Source of the DNA: Lachnospiraceae bacterium | GTDB taxonomy: Bacteria; Bacillota; Clostridia; Lachnospirales; Lachnospiraceae | DNA length: 50,589 bases | Assembly: GCA_910575035.1 (NCBI GenBank) | Contig: CAJTDL010000033.1 | Location: 1 to 50,589 of the forward strand | Direction: 5' to 3' | Shown here: in pieces, positions 1 to 7,350 of the stretch | Numbering within the stretch: the first letter of the stretch is position 1 | Layout of the letters: every line of letters starts with the position of its first letter | Made by a program: the position numbers and the translations under genes | Notes under the pieces: model-generated | The model's database searches: none | Told to the model about the DNA's origin: nothing | What the model saw: only the letters and a program-made list of their open reading frames with translations

Positions 1-660
1 ATCGAAGCTACAAGCAGCTTAAACCACAGAACATTGATAACCAAATTACTGCCAGGTATTGAATTTTCAAGGTGCATAACTAAAATTTATGTGCGAAGTT
101 TGAGTATATTATTTGTATTCCTTTTTTGTGGCATGGAATTGGTAGCTGTAAAAGCATTTGATTTTTCAATCATACAATTCATTGGGGTATCTGCCAACCG
201 ATTGGTATTTCAGATAGATGGCCATAAAACCTCTGGAAACACAGATGCCGTATCTTTTGGGGGTAATCAGGATTATGAAAGATTGTCAGAGATGCTTAAC
301 ATTGGTTTTCTCGTGCCTGGACAGGGGATTTCTGAAACCTTGGAATTGGAGGATGTGGAATATAGTGAATTTTCAGATAGTATTTCTGCTACCTATCAGG
401 ATAGTGACTCCTATGTTATATGGGAAATTGTCCTGCCGTCTGGTCAGGGTACCATAGACTATAATACACAGGATCTTCAAATAGTAGATGAGGATCTGGC
501 TGTTGGGGATAAGAGAGTTTCTGTTTTCCGTGTAAAGGCAGATGACCAGGAAGTATATACGGTGACATTTGTATATAAAGACATACTTTATGTAGTAGAG
601 TCTGATTTTTCACTGGAAAAAATTATAACAATCATAAAGGAGGCAAAGGAAGTAATATGA
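1..660 (+). CDS. DUF4367-like membrane-anchored protein, 5' end outside window
   Basis: The reading frame is open from base 1, so the true start lies upstream. One hydrophobic segment (around SLSILFVFLFCGMEL, bases 100-165) precedes an extracytoplasmic domain of about 160 residues rich in acidic and aromatic residues (VFQIDG, YVIWEIVLPSGQG, VYTVTFVYKDILYVVES). This C-terminal pattern resembles the DUF4367 domain at the end of anti-sigma-factor-like membrane proteins; that family call is from memory, not a search. No sigma gene is visible because the upstream part is missing. A small exported protein gene follows after about 90 bases on the same strand, so the two may be co-transcribed. It could equally be a lone envelope-stress sensor. 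Confidence 0.45.
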   Translation: MEATSSLNHRTLITKLLPGIEFSRCITKIYVRSLSILFVFLFCGMELVAVKAFDFSIIQFIGVSANRLVFQIDGHKTSGNTDAVSFGGNQDYERLSEMLNIGFLVPGQGISETLELEDVEYSEFSDSISATYQDSDSYVIWEIVLPSGQGTIDYNTQDLQIVDEDLAVGDKRVSVFRVKADDQEVYTVTFVYKDILYVVESDFSLEKIITIIKEAKEVI

Positions 661-750
661 CAGAGATAGAAATACAATGGTAAAACCGCAGCCATTTGAT
701 ATGGATAATGTGGATAAAAAATAGAAATAAGAAAAGGGAGGATTATAGAC

Positions 751-1320
751 ATGAAAAAAATCATAGCAGGGTTATTGATTGCTGTATTGGCTATAGCCGG
801 CATTGGCATAGGATATAAAATCAATCAGATTAATGCTTCAGAAGAAGAGACATCTGTAACTGTTTTGCAGGCAGACTATCCACAATATAATACAGCCGAA
901 GAATTGGTGGAATCTTCAGATTTGGTTTTTACTGGCACAGTGAAAAGTATTGAATATCAAATGATTGATGTAAGCACAGGGGAAGAGCCAGATGAAGATA
1001 CAGGATTTGTGGATGATGAGGAGATGCCATATACACTTTATACCATTGATGTGGATAAAGTATACAAAGGAAGTTTTGACTCATCTACAATTATAGTCAA
1101 GCGTGCTGGCGGGAGTTTTGGTGATGATGAATATGTTGTTGAAAATGCATCTGAGATTGCAAAGGGGAAAAATTATTTATTTGTTACGGAAACATATGAA
1201 GATACTTATCCAAGTTTATTAAATGCAGATCAAAGTTCTTATGATATGGATGCTCCGCAGACTGTAATGGAAGGGGAAGAAAAAGAAATTATGTTATCTG
1301 ATATTCTCAAATTATTTTAA
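751..1320 (+). CDS. small exported protein of unknown function
   Basis: The 189-residue product has a clear N-terminal signal or anchor: a Lys-rich start, then a hydrophobic stretch (IIAGLLIAVLAIAGIGIG) and a polar SEEE region. The mature part contains ELVESSDLVFTGTVKSIEY and a TLYTIDVDKVYKGSF segment. This resembles Gram-positive extracellular proteins of unknown role with a small beta-barrel-like fold, in which a 'transport or efflux value' type phrase VFTGTV recurs. It has a GGGAGG ribosome site about 10 bases before the ATG. It lies between a membrane-anchored protein and a four-helix membrane protein. No catalytic motif is recognised, so no function is proposed. Confidence 0.6.
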   Translation: MKKIIAGLLIAVLAIAGIGIGYKINQINASEEETSVTVLQADYPQYNTAEELVESSDLVFTGTVKSIEYQMIDVSTGEEPDEDTGFVDDEEMPYTLYTIDVDKVYKGSFDSSTIIVKRAGGSFGDDEYVVENASEIAKGKNYLFVTETYEDTYPSLLNADQSSYDMDAPQTVMEGEEKEIMLSDILKLF

Positions 1321-1378
1321 ACCTAAGATGAAAACAGGTAAAAGATGTTTCGATAAAATTGGAGGGAGAACAAAGATT

Positions 1379-1822
1379 GTGCTTATGGAAAAAATAAAAC
1401 AGAAATATATTTTGGCTTTCTGCTACTTAATGTCTTTATTACCGATTTTTTTGCCGTGGTGCTATTTTGATGAAGAAATTGATGGAATAAAATATGGGAC
1501 AGATATTGTCAATTATGTGGTAATGATTGTTCTGGCAGCGGTAACATTTTTTTGTATTGTATTTTATACAAATCAAAAAGGAATCATGATAACAGGCATA
1601 CTTTTGTTCATACATCCTGTTATGTATTTTGTGTGCGGTTTATCTTGGTATGTTCCGTTACTGGCAGATTTCAATTTACTTTTGTCATTAGAAGTGGTAC
1701 ATTATGGATTTTATTTATCATTGTTATGCAGCAGTTTGATGTGTTGGTTTTATGTAAAAAAGGGAAGAAAGGACATGGAGAATAACCGTCTCAAAAGAAG
1801 AAAGGATAAAATGGCAATTTGA
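1379..1822 (+). CDS. small four-helix membrane protein
   Basis: Four hydrophobic segments are visible: ILAFCYLMSLLPIFLPWCYF, NYVVMIVLAAVTFFCIVF, GIMITGILLFIHPVMYFVC and FYLSLLCSSLMCWFYV. A very basic tail (KKGRKDMENNRLKRRKDK) follows and probably faces the cytoplasm. An upstream ATG at 1328 is in frame but has no ribosome site. GGAGGG at 1361-1366 favours the GTG at 1379 or the ATG at 1385. No family was recognised. It is the last gene before a bidirectional terminator, so it probably ends the transcript that enters the window from the left. Confidence 0.5.
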   Translation: MLMEKIKQKYILAFCYLMSLLPIFLPWCYFDEEIDGIKYGTDIVNYVVMIVLAAVTFFCIVFYTNQKGIMITGILLFIHPVMYFVCGLSWYVPLLADFNLLLSLEVVHYGFYLSLLCSSLMCWFYVKKGRKDMENNRLKRRKDKMAI

Positions 1823-1994
1823 TTTGGATGCAGTATTTTTAAGGCATGGGGTCAAATTGCCAATCCGCACATTTATCATATATTGATATTCCTTCTATAT
1901 TCTTTCATGCTTCAATAAAAACAGGGGATAATCCCTAATTGATATTATATTCAACAGAAGCAGCCTTTCTGTTGAAATGTATATAATTTAATAG

Positions 1995-2026
1995 AAAATC
2001 CCGTCTTTTATAAGGCGGGATTTTTT
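1995..2026. terminator. bidirectional rho-independent terminator
   Basis: The stem AATCCCGTCTT / AAGGCGGGATT has one wobble pair and a four-base loop. It is followed by six T on the plus strand and flanked by A-rich sequence on the other side. It sits between the plus-strand membrane protein gene and the convergent minus-strand gene, so it can end both transcripts. Confidence 0.85.
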
Positions 2027-2075
2027 GTATACTGGCAGGATTGACAGGCGCTTTTTAGGAAATAGAATCTTCTGT

Positions 2076-2342
2076 CTAATCTGGGATATAGTTGTTAATA
2101 GAAGCGATGCCATCTGCATTGGCTTTATAATAAATTATCAGATTGTTATTGGCATCCAGTTCCAGCCGGCTTTCTTCTATCAGGCCGTTAGAACAGGCTG
2201 TCTGAAGGGCGTCATCCATTTGCGCGTCTTTAAAAGCGCGGAACTTTCCATAATCTGCCCGTAAAGCATTCTGAACATCTTTTCTGCAGGCTTCTTTTCC
2301 AGAACAAAAGTATTTTAAAATTGCAAAATTCAATGGCTTCAT
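2076..2342 (-). CDS. 88-aa protein coupled to the DMT transporter
   Basis: The protein is small, soluble and mostly helical, with segments ACRKDVQNAL, FRAFKDAQMDDAL, ACSNGLIEESRLELD and NNLIIYYKANADG. The arrangement (helices, then a short beta-type wing) looks like a compact winged-helix fold, but this is only an impression. Its ATG lies 3 bases after the stop of the transporter gene. Its GGAGGG ribosome site is inside the transporter's last codons, so translation is coupled. The tight pairing suggests it works with or modulates the transporter. It is not a component of any transporter family known to me. Confidence 0.6.
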   Translation of the reverse strand: MKPLNFAILKYFCSGKEACRKDVQNALRADYGKFRAFKDAQMDDALQTACSNGLIEESRLELDANNNLIIYYKANADGIASINNYIPD

Positions 2343-2345
2343 AGT

Positions 2346-3428
2346 TTATCCCTCCTGTGTAGCTTTGTTCTGGGAAATTGCCAGAACTACGATACCAATA
2401 ACCATAATTACAGCGCCAATCCAGCCGCGGACAGGAATAGAATAGCCGTCGGCTCCAAAAATCAGGCCCATAACGATAAAACACCATAATGGCCCCCAGA
2501 AAGCATAGGTGCCGTTGCAGCCCATTCCCAATGCTGCGCCGCACATAGAGGAGCCTTTGTACCAAAATTTAAATGAGAACGAAGCAAAGATGCCAGATAT
2601 GAAAAACATCCATATGGAAGGAGTGTCAATCATTGCTGTTCCTAAAAGCTGCAATCCTGTGCCAATTCCTCCCGTACCAATCATGGAAAGGATGGATACA
2701 AAAACTAATCCGTTTACAAGTCCTGAGGTACACTGACGAATAATGATGGCAACTTCATAGTCTACCATACAGCAAGCGTATCCGCCAACTGCCCCTTCGA
2801 TCCCCCAGCCGATAGCCGCCCCCAAAGCCGCAAGCATGCCAATGGCAGTTTGTCCATCAATATGCATTCCAGTCATACCGGTGCTTCCAATAATGACCGC
2901 AGCAGCAAAACAGATCCCAATACCCAAAATCATCCCCCCGGATAATTTCTGCTTATACAGAAACCGGCCTAAAATAGTGCCCACAGCCGCATTCATAGCC
3001 GCAATGGGAACAATGATAGATCCTGCCATTTGCAGGCCTATGACATAGCAGGTAGATGCAATAGGCCCTCCGATGATTGCTGCAATGATCAGAGTCCGTC
3101 CCGGTTTGGACCACAGAGACCGTCCGAAGTCCCCCAGACGCCCAATGATAGCCCCATAGATTAATGACCATATTGCGGAACAGATATCGTTAACTGCCGC
3201 ACCGACTGCGCTCAATACATAAATAACAATAAATGCGGATAAGCCGCTTTCAGCACCGGACCAGACTGCCCAGATGCCGGACGCCATACCCTGTGTCATG
3301 AATGCTGTGTATCCGCCATATAAAAAACCGGACAACAGAGCAATCATGATGCCTTTTTTTCGGAACGCTTTGTCACGTTTTGCCTTAGCAGCTAAAACGT
3401 TTGAAGACGTATTAGCTAAACTGCCCAT
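2346..3428 (-). CDS. 10-TM drug/metabolite (EamA-like) transporter
   Basis: This is a 360-residue integral membrane protein with about ten Gly/Ala-rich hydrophobic helices in two halves (roughly residues 27-175 and 185-350), as in the DMT/EamA superfamily. The second half carries GMLAALGAAIGWGIEGAVGG, the kind of repeat-start motif that family shows. Its start has GGAGGAGG seven bases upstream. It opens a minus-strand unit with the 88-aa gene and follows a 56-aa leader ORF. Its promoter (3679-3710) resembles the promoter of the choline microcompartment operon and diverges from the TPR/DUF4037/DUF4125 promoter. I infer import or export of a compound tied to choline metabolism (choline, trimethylamine or a related amine); the substrate cannot be read from sequence. 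Confidence 0.7.
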   Translation of the reverse strand: MGSLANTSSNVLAAKAKRDKAFRKKGIMIALLSGFLYGGYTAFMTQGMASGIWAVWSGAESGLSAFIVIYVLSAVGAAVNDICSAIWSLIYGAIIGRLGDFGRSLWSKPGRTLIIAAIIGGPIASTCYVIGLQMAGSIIVPIAAMNAAVGTILGRFLYKQKLSGGMILGIGICFAAAVIIGSTGMTGMHIDGQTAIGMLAALGAAIGWGIEGAVGGYACCMVDYEVAIIIRQCTSGLVNGLVFVSILSMIGTGGIGTGLQLLGTAMIDTPSIWMFFISGIFASFSFKFWYKGSSMCGAALGMGCNGTYAFWGPLWCFIVMGLIFGADGYSIPVRGWIGAVIMVIGIVVLAISQNKATQEG

Positions 3429-3471
3429 AATATTACCTCCTCCAAATTATTTTTTGTAACATTATTATAAT

Positions 3472-3642
3472 CTATGCCCTTAAGGGGAAAGTCAATGTTT
3501 TTTTCTTCTCGTTCCATAACGCGTTTTGGCACATCGTCCTATCTGTTTCTTTCAGATATTCTAATATTTCATATACGTTTTTTCTATATATAATGCACAG
3601 AGGCTCTTCGGAATCTCCCGTCCATAAATTTATCGTGTCCAT
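3472..3642 (-). CDS. 56-aa leader protein of the transporter operon
   Basis: A start codon (MDTINLW...) has a perfect GGAGG five bases upstream, and the frame ends at TAG, 43 bases before the transporter start. The peptide is soluble and mixed in charge (EPLCIIYRKNVYEILEYLK, MCQNALWNEKKKTLTFPL). A codon-level alternative start four residues upstream overlaps the ribosome site and is less likely. Position and ribosome site make it a real small gene in the 5' part of the transporter transcript. No family was recognised. Confidence 0.55.
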   Translation of the reverse strand: MDTINLWTGDSEEPLCIIYRKNVYEILEYLKETDRTMCQNALWNEKKKTLTFPLRA

Positions 3643-3678
3643 AAATACCTCCATAAGCTTGATTTTAGGGTATAGGAC

Positions 3679-3710
3679 GATTTTACCATTTACCCTAAGT
3701 GTAAAGTGAG
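3679..3710 (-). promoter_or_regulatory. MerR-type promoter/operator for the transporter unit
   Basis: Read on the minus strand, CTCACT and TAAAAT are separated by 19 bases. The spacer holds a near-perfect dyad with arms TTTAC / GTAAA around ACTTAGG. Over 31 aligned positions about 20 are identical to the shell-operon promoter at 6602-6632. Over-long spacers carrying a dyad are typical of promoters activated by MerR-family proteins; a MerR gene lies at 18948. Confidence 0.55.
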
Positions 3711-3737
3711 GTTTTTTTGTGAAATATGATTTAGATA

Positions 3738-3769
3738 TTGACTTTCCCTTTATATGGAATGTGTATAAT
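3738..3769 (+). promoter_or_regulatory. MerR-type promoter for the TPR/DUF4037/DUF4125 unit
   Basis: TTGACT (3738-3743) and a perfect TATAAT (3764-3769) are separated by 20 bases, too long for unaided sigma-A. The spacer begins TTCCC and ends with GGAA, forming an imperfect dyad. The first part TTGACTTT(g)CCCT matches the shell-operon promoter. It faces away from the transporter promoter 28 bases upstream. Confidence 0.55.
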
Positions 3770-3846
3770 CATATTAAACAGATTGGTGAAGCGAAAAAGA
3801 TTTGTTGAATTTGAAGAATTTGTAGGATTTTACAAGGTTTGGAGCA

Positions 3847-4701
3847 ATGGGGGATTGGATGGAACGAAAGATTGACACACAGTTGTTTTACGAGAGGTTA
3901 GACCGCTTATATGAAGGCAAAGAAATGGATCGGGTGGAGCCTTATATGCTTGAAACATTGGCAAGGGCTGGTAAGTTCCGGGATCTTGAGGGCGTGGCTG
4001 CAGTCTGCAATGAGCTGGGCGGATTGTATCGTGCTATGGGGCGTATAGATGAGGCTCTTTGGGCATATGAAAAAGTGATTGATGGCCTCGGGCTGATGGG
4101 GATGGAGGGAACGGACAATTATGCAGCTGCGTTGATTAATTTAGGCAATGTGCATATTGCCCAAAAATCCTATGAACAGGCGTATGATATTGACCGCCAG
4201 GCTTTGGAAATACTGGAAAGGCTGGGAAACCGCGGGTATCAGACAGCTGCTCTATACAACAATATGAGCGCTGCTTTACGCGAACTTGGGCAGACGAAAG
4301 AGGCGCAGCATATGGCGCGGCAGGCGATACAGATAATGGAGAAAATGCCGGAATGTGCGGCTGAACTGGCGACCTCCTATACAAATCTGGGGCAGGCACA
4401 GGCTAAGGAATATGCTTATGCAGACGCCAGAAAAAATCTTACATATGCGTTGCAGCTATATGAGAATTGCAATGGCGACAGGGATATTCATTATGCGGCT
4501 GCAGTGTATGCGCTCGCGAATGTGGAGGATGCGCAGGGGCATTATGAAAAGGCCGAAGGGGGATACGATAGGGCGGCAAAGCTGATAGAACGGGATTTTG
4601 GGCGTACTTGCAATTATGGCCAAATCATGGAAGATTTGCAAAGGGTCAGGGAGAAGGTGAGAAAAGTTGAAGGGAATGGAATTGTCCCAGGGTTTTTATG
4701 A
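3847..4701 (+). CDS. tetratricopeptide-repeat protein
   Basis: This soluble protein of about 280 residues is made almost wholly of TPR helices. Repeats are visible at AAVCNELGGLYRAMGRIDEAL, AAALINLGNVHIAQKSYEQAY, AALYNNMSAALRELGQTKEAQ, ATSYTNLGQAQAKEYAYADA and AAVYALANVEDAQGHYEKAE. The start could be ATG 3847 (GGAG only two bases away) or ATG 3859. It is first of three plus-strand genes; its end overlaps the DUF4037 gene by 35 bases, implying coupling. The promoter upstream resembles that of the choline microcompartment operon. TPR proteins act as scaffolds, so a partner role for the two downstream proteins is likely. Confidence 0.75.
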   Translation: MGDWMERKIDTQLFYERLDRLYEGKEMDRVEPYMLETLARAGKFRDLEGVAAVCNELGGLYRAMGRIDEALWAYEKVIDGLGLMGMEGTDNYAAALINLGNVHIAQKSYEQAYDIDRQALEILERLGNRGYQTAALYNNMSAALRELGQTKEAQHMARQAIQIMEKMPECAAELATSYTNLGQAQAKEYAYADARKNLTYALQLYENCNGDRDIHYAAAVYALANVEDAQGHYEKAEGGYDRAAKLIERDFGRTCNYGQIMEDLQRVREKVRKVEGNGIVPGFL

Positions 4702-5605
4702 TTTATATAAAGAGCAATTGTTTGCCGATGGGCTGAAATCTTTTCGGGGCTATATGGCTGCGGGGCTGGTGGGCGAGGGCTCGGAGTGCTATGGGTATGA
4801 TGATGAGTTGTCGCAGGATCATGATTTTGGCCCTGATTTCTGTATCTGGATTCCAGAGCAGATTTATCAGGAGAACCGTAATAGGTTTCTAGCGGCATAC
4901 GCTGCATTGCCGAGGGTATACCGAGGGTATCAAAGAGAAGCTTCAGAACAGACGAGGGTCAGGCGCGGTATCATGACCATTGAGGGATTTTATCAAAAAT
5001 ATACGGGAATCCTGCATGTTCCGGCTAATGCAGAAGAATGGTTTCGGATTCCGCAGAGTTTCTTGTCCGTTGCAACGAATGGCACAGTATTTGAGGATTT
5101 CTATGGGGAGTTTACGCATAGGCGCAATTATTTGCTGGCTTATTATCCAGAAGATGTGATCCGAAAAAAACTGGCGGCAAAAACGGTGGTTATGGGACAG
5201 GCAGGGCAATACAATTATGTACGGTGCTGCCGCAGAGAGGATTGGGATGGCGCATATCTGGCAGGCGGAGAGTTCGTGGGGGCAGCGTTGTCTGTTATTT
5301 ATTTATTGAATAAAACGTATAAGCCTTTTTATAAATGGGCGTTTCGGAGAGCGGAATCGCTGTCAGAGCTGCGGCATGCAATAGTGGATTTGAAGGAGTT
5401 TGTGCATTTGCGGGATGCGCGGGAAAATGCTGTGCGGAAAAAAAATTTGGTGGAGGATATCTGTAATGAGGTGGCTTGCGCGCTTAGGAAAAAGGGATAT
5501 TCTACAAGCAGCAGTGATTTCCTTGCAGATCATGGAAATTCTATTATGGTGGGGATTCGGGATGAATGGCTGCGGGGGAGGCATGTTTTGGAGGATTATG
5601 ACTAG
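4667..5605 (+). CDS. DUF4037 nucleotidyltransferase-like protein
   Basis: Near the N-terminus is LVGEGSECYGYDDELSQDHD followed by FGPDF. This is a G-x-GSE / D-D-E / DHD pattern that marks the nucleotidyltransferase-type active site in proteins carrying DUF4037. The rest is helical (EFVGAALSVIYLLNKTYKPF, WAFRRAESL), consistent with that family. The start is either TTG 4667, with GGAGAAGG upstream, or ATG 4676. It overlaps the TPR gene and is followed, after a 225-base gap, by a DUF4125 gene. Substrate and product are unknown for the family. Shared regulation with the choline locus is inferred from promoters, not shown. Confidence 0.7.
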   Translation: MKGMELSQGFYDLYKEQLFADGLKSFRGYMAAGLVGEGSECYGYDDELSQDHDFGPDFCIWIPEQIYQENRNRFLAAYAALPRVYRGYQREASEQTRVRRGIMTIEGFYQKYTGILHVPANAEEWFRIPQSFLSVATNGTVFEDFYGEFTHRRNYLLAYYPEDVIRKKLAAKTVVMGQAGQYNYVRCCRREDWDGAYLAGGEFVGAALSVIYLLNKTYKPFYKWAFRRAESLSELRHAIVDLKEFVHLRDARENAVRKKNLVEDICNEVACALRKKGYSTSSSDFLADHGNSIMVGIRDEWLRGRHVLEDYD

Positions 5606-5619
5606 ATAAAGTTAGGTGG

Positions 5620-5638
5620 TGCATCCGGCTGGTATTGG
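5620..5638 (+). repeat. 19-bp relic of the 280-bp palindromic element
   Basis: TGCATCCGGCTGGTATTGG is identical to the right-hand end of the two full palindromic elements at 20991 and 28264. The remainder of the gap 5606-5830 is G-rich, shows no open frame of note and no further match. It is therefore a deletion relic or solo end of that element. Confidence 0.55.
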
Positions 5639-5833
5639 GAAACGGAAGAAAGGTTTCGGTTAGGCTGTAGTTATATGGGGGAAGCTGTGTGTTTGGTTGG
5701 TGTTGGGGAGGGGGAAGATAGTTTTGATATTGGCTTGCAGAGGCAGGAATGTTGGGGGTGGCTTGAATTTAGGAGGTTGGGAAAGGGGTTGAAGGGCAAT
5801 TATGGTTAAAGTAAGTGTAAGGGAAGGATTGTG

Positions 5834-6457
5834 ATGGGAAAAAGAGGGAACATGACAAAAGAGGAAATGATTGGTCAGATTATTTTGGAAGAATATCGTA
5901 TGTTTTCCAGTGTGCAGAATATTGGCGGCCGCGCTTTTTGTCAGGATGATTATGATACGTTTTATATTATGCGGTCAGCGCAGCACGGTATTTTTGGAAT
6001 GGGGATGCTGGAAAGTTATCGGCGTGATATAAGGGAAGCGCAAATGGCGGGAAGGAATTTGGCTGCGGAAAAATATGCCTGGATGATGGAGGTGACGGAT
6101 CCTGTCTGGTTTGAGGAAAAACTGAGGGCGTACCTTCCGAAGGGGAGTGGCAGGAAGATGCTCTTGGTGGAAAGAATGACATGGGTTTTTATGGAATGTT
6201 ATGAGGGGGTTAAAAAGCGATATCCGAATATGCTGGCTTCAGGGCGTAATCCATATGACAATCGGGAAGGGGCATCTATCCAGCTGTATTTTTCCGGTGA
6301 GCTTAAAACATGGTCGGAGGCTACCTTGCTGCTGGCTTGCCAGGATATTATTTCGCACTTGGAGGAGCGTCGGAATCCGGTATGTATGATTTATGAGAAA
6401 ATTATGGAGCTTTATAGCTGCAGGAAAGATCTGGCGGAGGGGCGGTATTCGGTCTGA
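5834..6457 (+). CDS. DUF4125 family protein
   Basis: This soluble protein of about 207 residues begins with an acidic helix (EEMIGQIILEEYRMF). It then has the family hallmark VQNIGGRAFCQDDYDTFYIM, and later WMMEVTDPVWFEEK and NMLASGRNPYDNREG. I recognise this as DUF4125, an uncharacterised family. ATG 5834 has AAGGA six bases upstream; ATG 5852 with GAGGG is a possible alternative. It follows the DUF4037 gene and precedes the shell-operon promoter. Its repeated location with a DUF4037 gene suggests a functional pair; what it does is unknown. Confidence 0.7.
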   Translation: MGKRGNMTKEEMIGQIILEEYRMFSSVQNIGGRAFCQDDYDTFYIMRSAQHGIFGMGMLESYRRDIREAQMAGRNLAAEKYAWMMEVTDPVWFEEKLRAYLPKGSGRKMLLVERMTWVFMECYEGVKKRYPNMLASGRNPYDNREGASIQLYFSGELKTWSEATLLLACQDIISHLEERRNPVCMIYEKIMELYSCRKDLAEGRYSV

Positions 6458-6601
6458 AATGGAGGATGCTGTTGGAATTGGTATGCCTGCTTGGTAAGCA
6501 TGGGGAGGGTTTTGGCTTTGAAGAATGGATATAGGATTTTGGCAGGGGGAAGGGGGGATAAGAAATATGGAGCAAAGAGTGATTCAGGCAAATAAAAGCT
6601 A

Positions 6602-6632
6602 TTGACTTTGCCCTATAGGGAAATGATAACTT
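6602..6632 (+). promoter_or_regulatory. MerR-type promoter/operator of the choline microcompartment operon
   Basis: TTGACT (6602-6607) is followed by a spacer containing the perfect palindrome CCCTATAGGG, extended as TTnCCCTATAGGGnAA, and a weak -10 (TAACTT at 6627 with a 19-base spacer, or GATAAC at 6625 with 17). Related dyads stand before the transporter and the TPR trio. The leader to the first shell gene also contains a small AACTGT/ACAGTT hairpin. The MerR regulator at 18948 is the obvious candidate to bind here. Confidence 0.6.
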
Positions 6633-6692
6633 AAAGATGATAAGAAGTTTATTTAACTGTGAAACAGTTACGCAAGGGGAAAGGAGGAGGCA

Positions 6693-6992
6693 ATGAGGTA
6701 TTATGGCGAGGAAGCTTTAGGGATGTTGGAAACGCTTGGCATGGTTCCTGCTCTGGAAGCATGTGACAAAATGCTGAAGGCAGCGGATGTGGAGCTGGTT
6801 GCGTATGAGAATATTGGTTCTACATTGGTAACGATTTTGGTGAAAGGGGATGTGGCTGCCTGCAGGGCGTCGGTTGATGCGGGCAAGAGGGCTGCAGAAC
6901 AGATTGGTAAGGTGACGGCTGCGAATGTTATACCAAGGCCGATTCGGATTATTGGTGATATCGTTTCCTGTCACGATGTAGACATTTATTAA
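6693..6992 (+). CDS. BMC-H shell protein, first in operon
   Basis: The 99-residue protein has a single BMC domain: ALGMLETLGMVPALEACDKMLKAADVEL at the start, VTILVKGDVAACRASVDAG in the middle, and ANVIPRPIRIIGDIV at the end. It forms hexameric tiles of the microcompartment wall. The ribosome site AAAGGAGGAGG is strong. It is the first gene of the long choline operon and is followed directly by a second BMC-H gene. Its first lines differ from the canonical MIET form (MLET), suggesting a specialised hexamer. Confidence 0.92.
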   Translation: MRYYGEEALGMLETLGMVPALEACDKMLKAADVELVAYENIGSTLVTILVKGDVAACRASVDAGKRAAEQIGKVTAANVIPRPIRIIGDIVSCHDVDIY

Positions 6993-7014
6993 CATGTATG
7001 GAGAGGTAAGGCTT

Positions 7015-7326
7015 ATGGCTAAATATAATGCTTTAGGTATGATAGAGACATTTGGTCTTGTGTTTGTGCTGGAAGCTGCTGACGCTATGGTGAAGGCTGC
7101 GGATGTGGAATTGGTGGGTTATGAAAATACGGCATCAGGATATATTTCCGTGCTGGTGGCAGGAGATGTCGCAGCCTGCCAGAGTGCGGTAGATGCCGGC
7201 GTAAAGGCAGTGAATGACATGGAGGGCAATCTGTATAGTTCTGTGGTGATTGCAAGCCCGCATCCGGATTTGTATAAGATTACGGAACGTTATCGGTTGG
7301 ATAAGCTCCTTCCATATAAAGATTAA
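7015..7326 (+). CDS. BMC-H shell protein with extended tail
   Basis: The canonical BMC-H beginning (KYNALGMIETFGLVFVLEAA) and core (VSVLVAGDVAACQSAVDAG-type) are present in a 103-residue product. The C-terminus is longer than usual and polar (SPHPDLYKITERYRLDKLLPYKD), which may lie on one face of the hexamer. ATG 7015 is chosen because GGAGAGGTAAGG lies just upstream; an earlier in-frame ATG at 6994 lacks a ribosome site. It sits between another shell gene and the aldehyde dehydrogenase homologue. Confidence 0.9.
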   Translation: MAKYNALGMIETFGLVFVLEAADAMVKAADVELVGYENTASGYISVLVAGDVAACQSAVDAGVKAVNDMEGNLYSSVVIASPHPDLYKITERYRLDKLLPYKD

Positions 7327-7350
7327 GATAGATTGGGGAAGGAGATGGGC

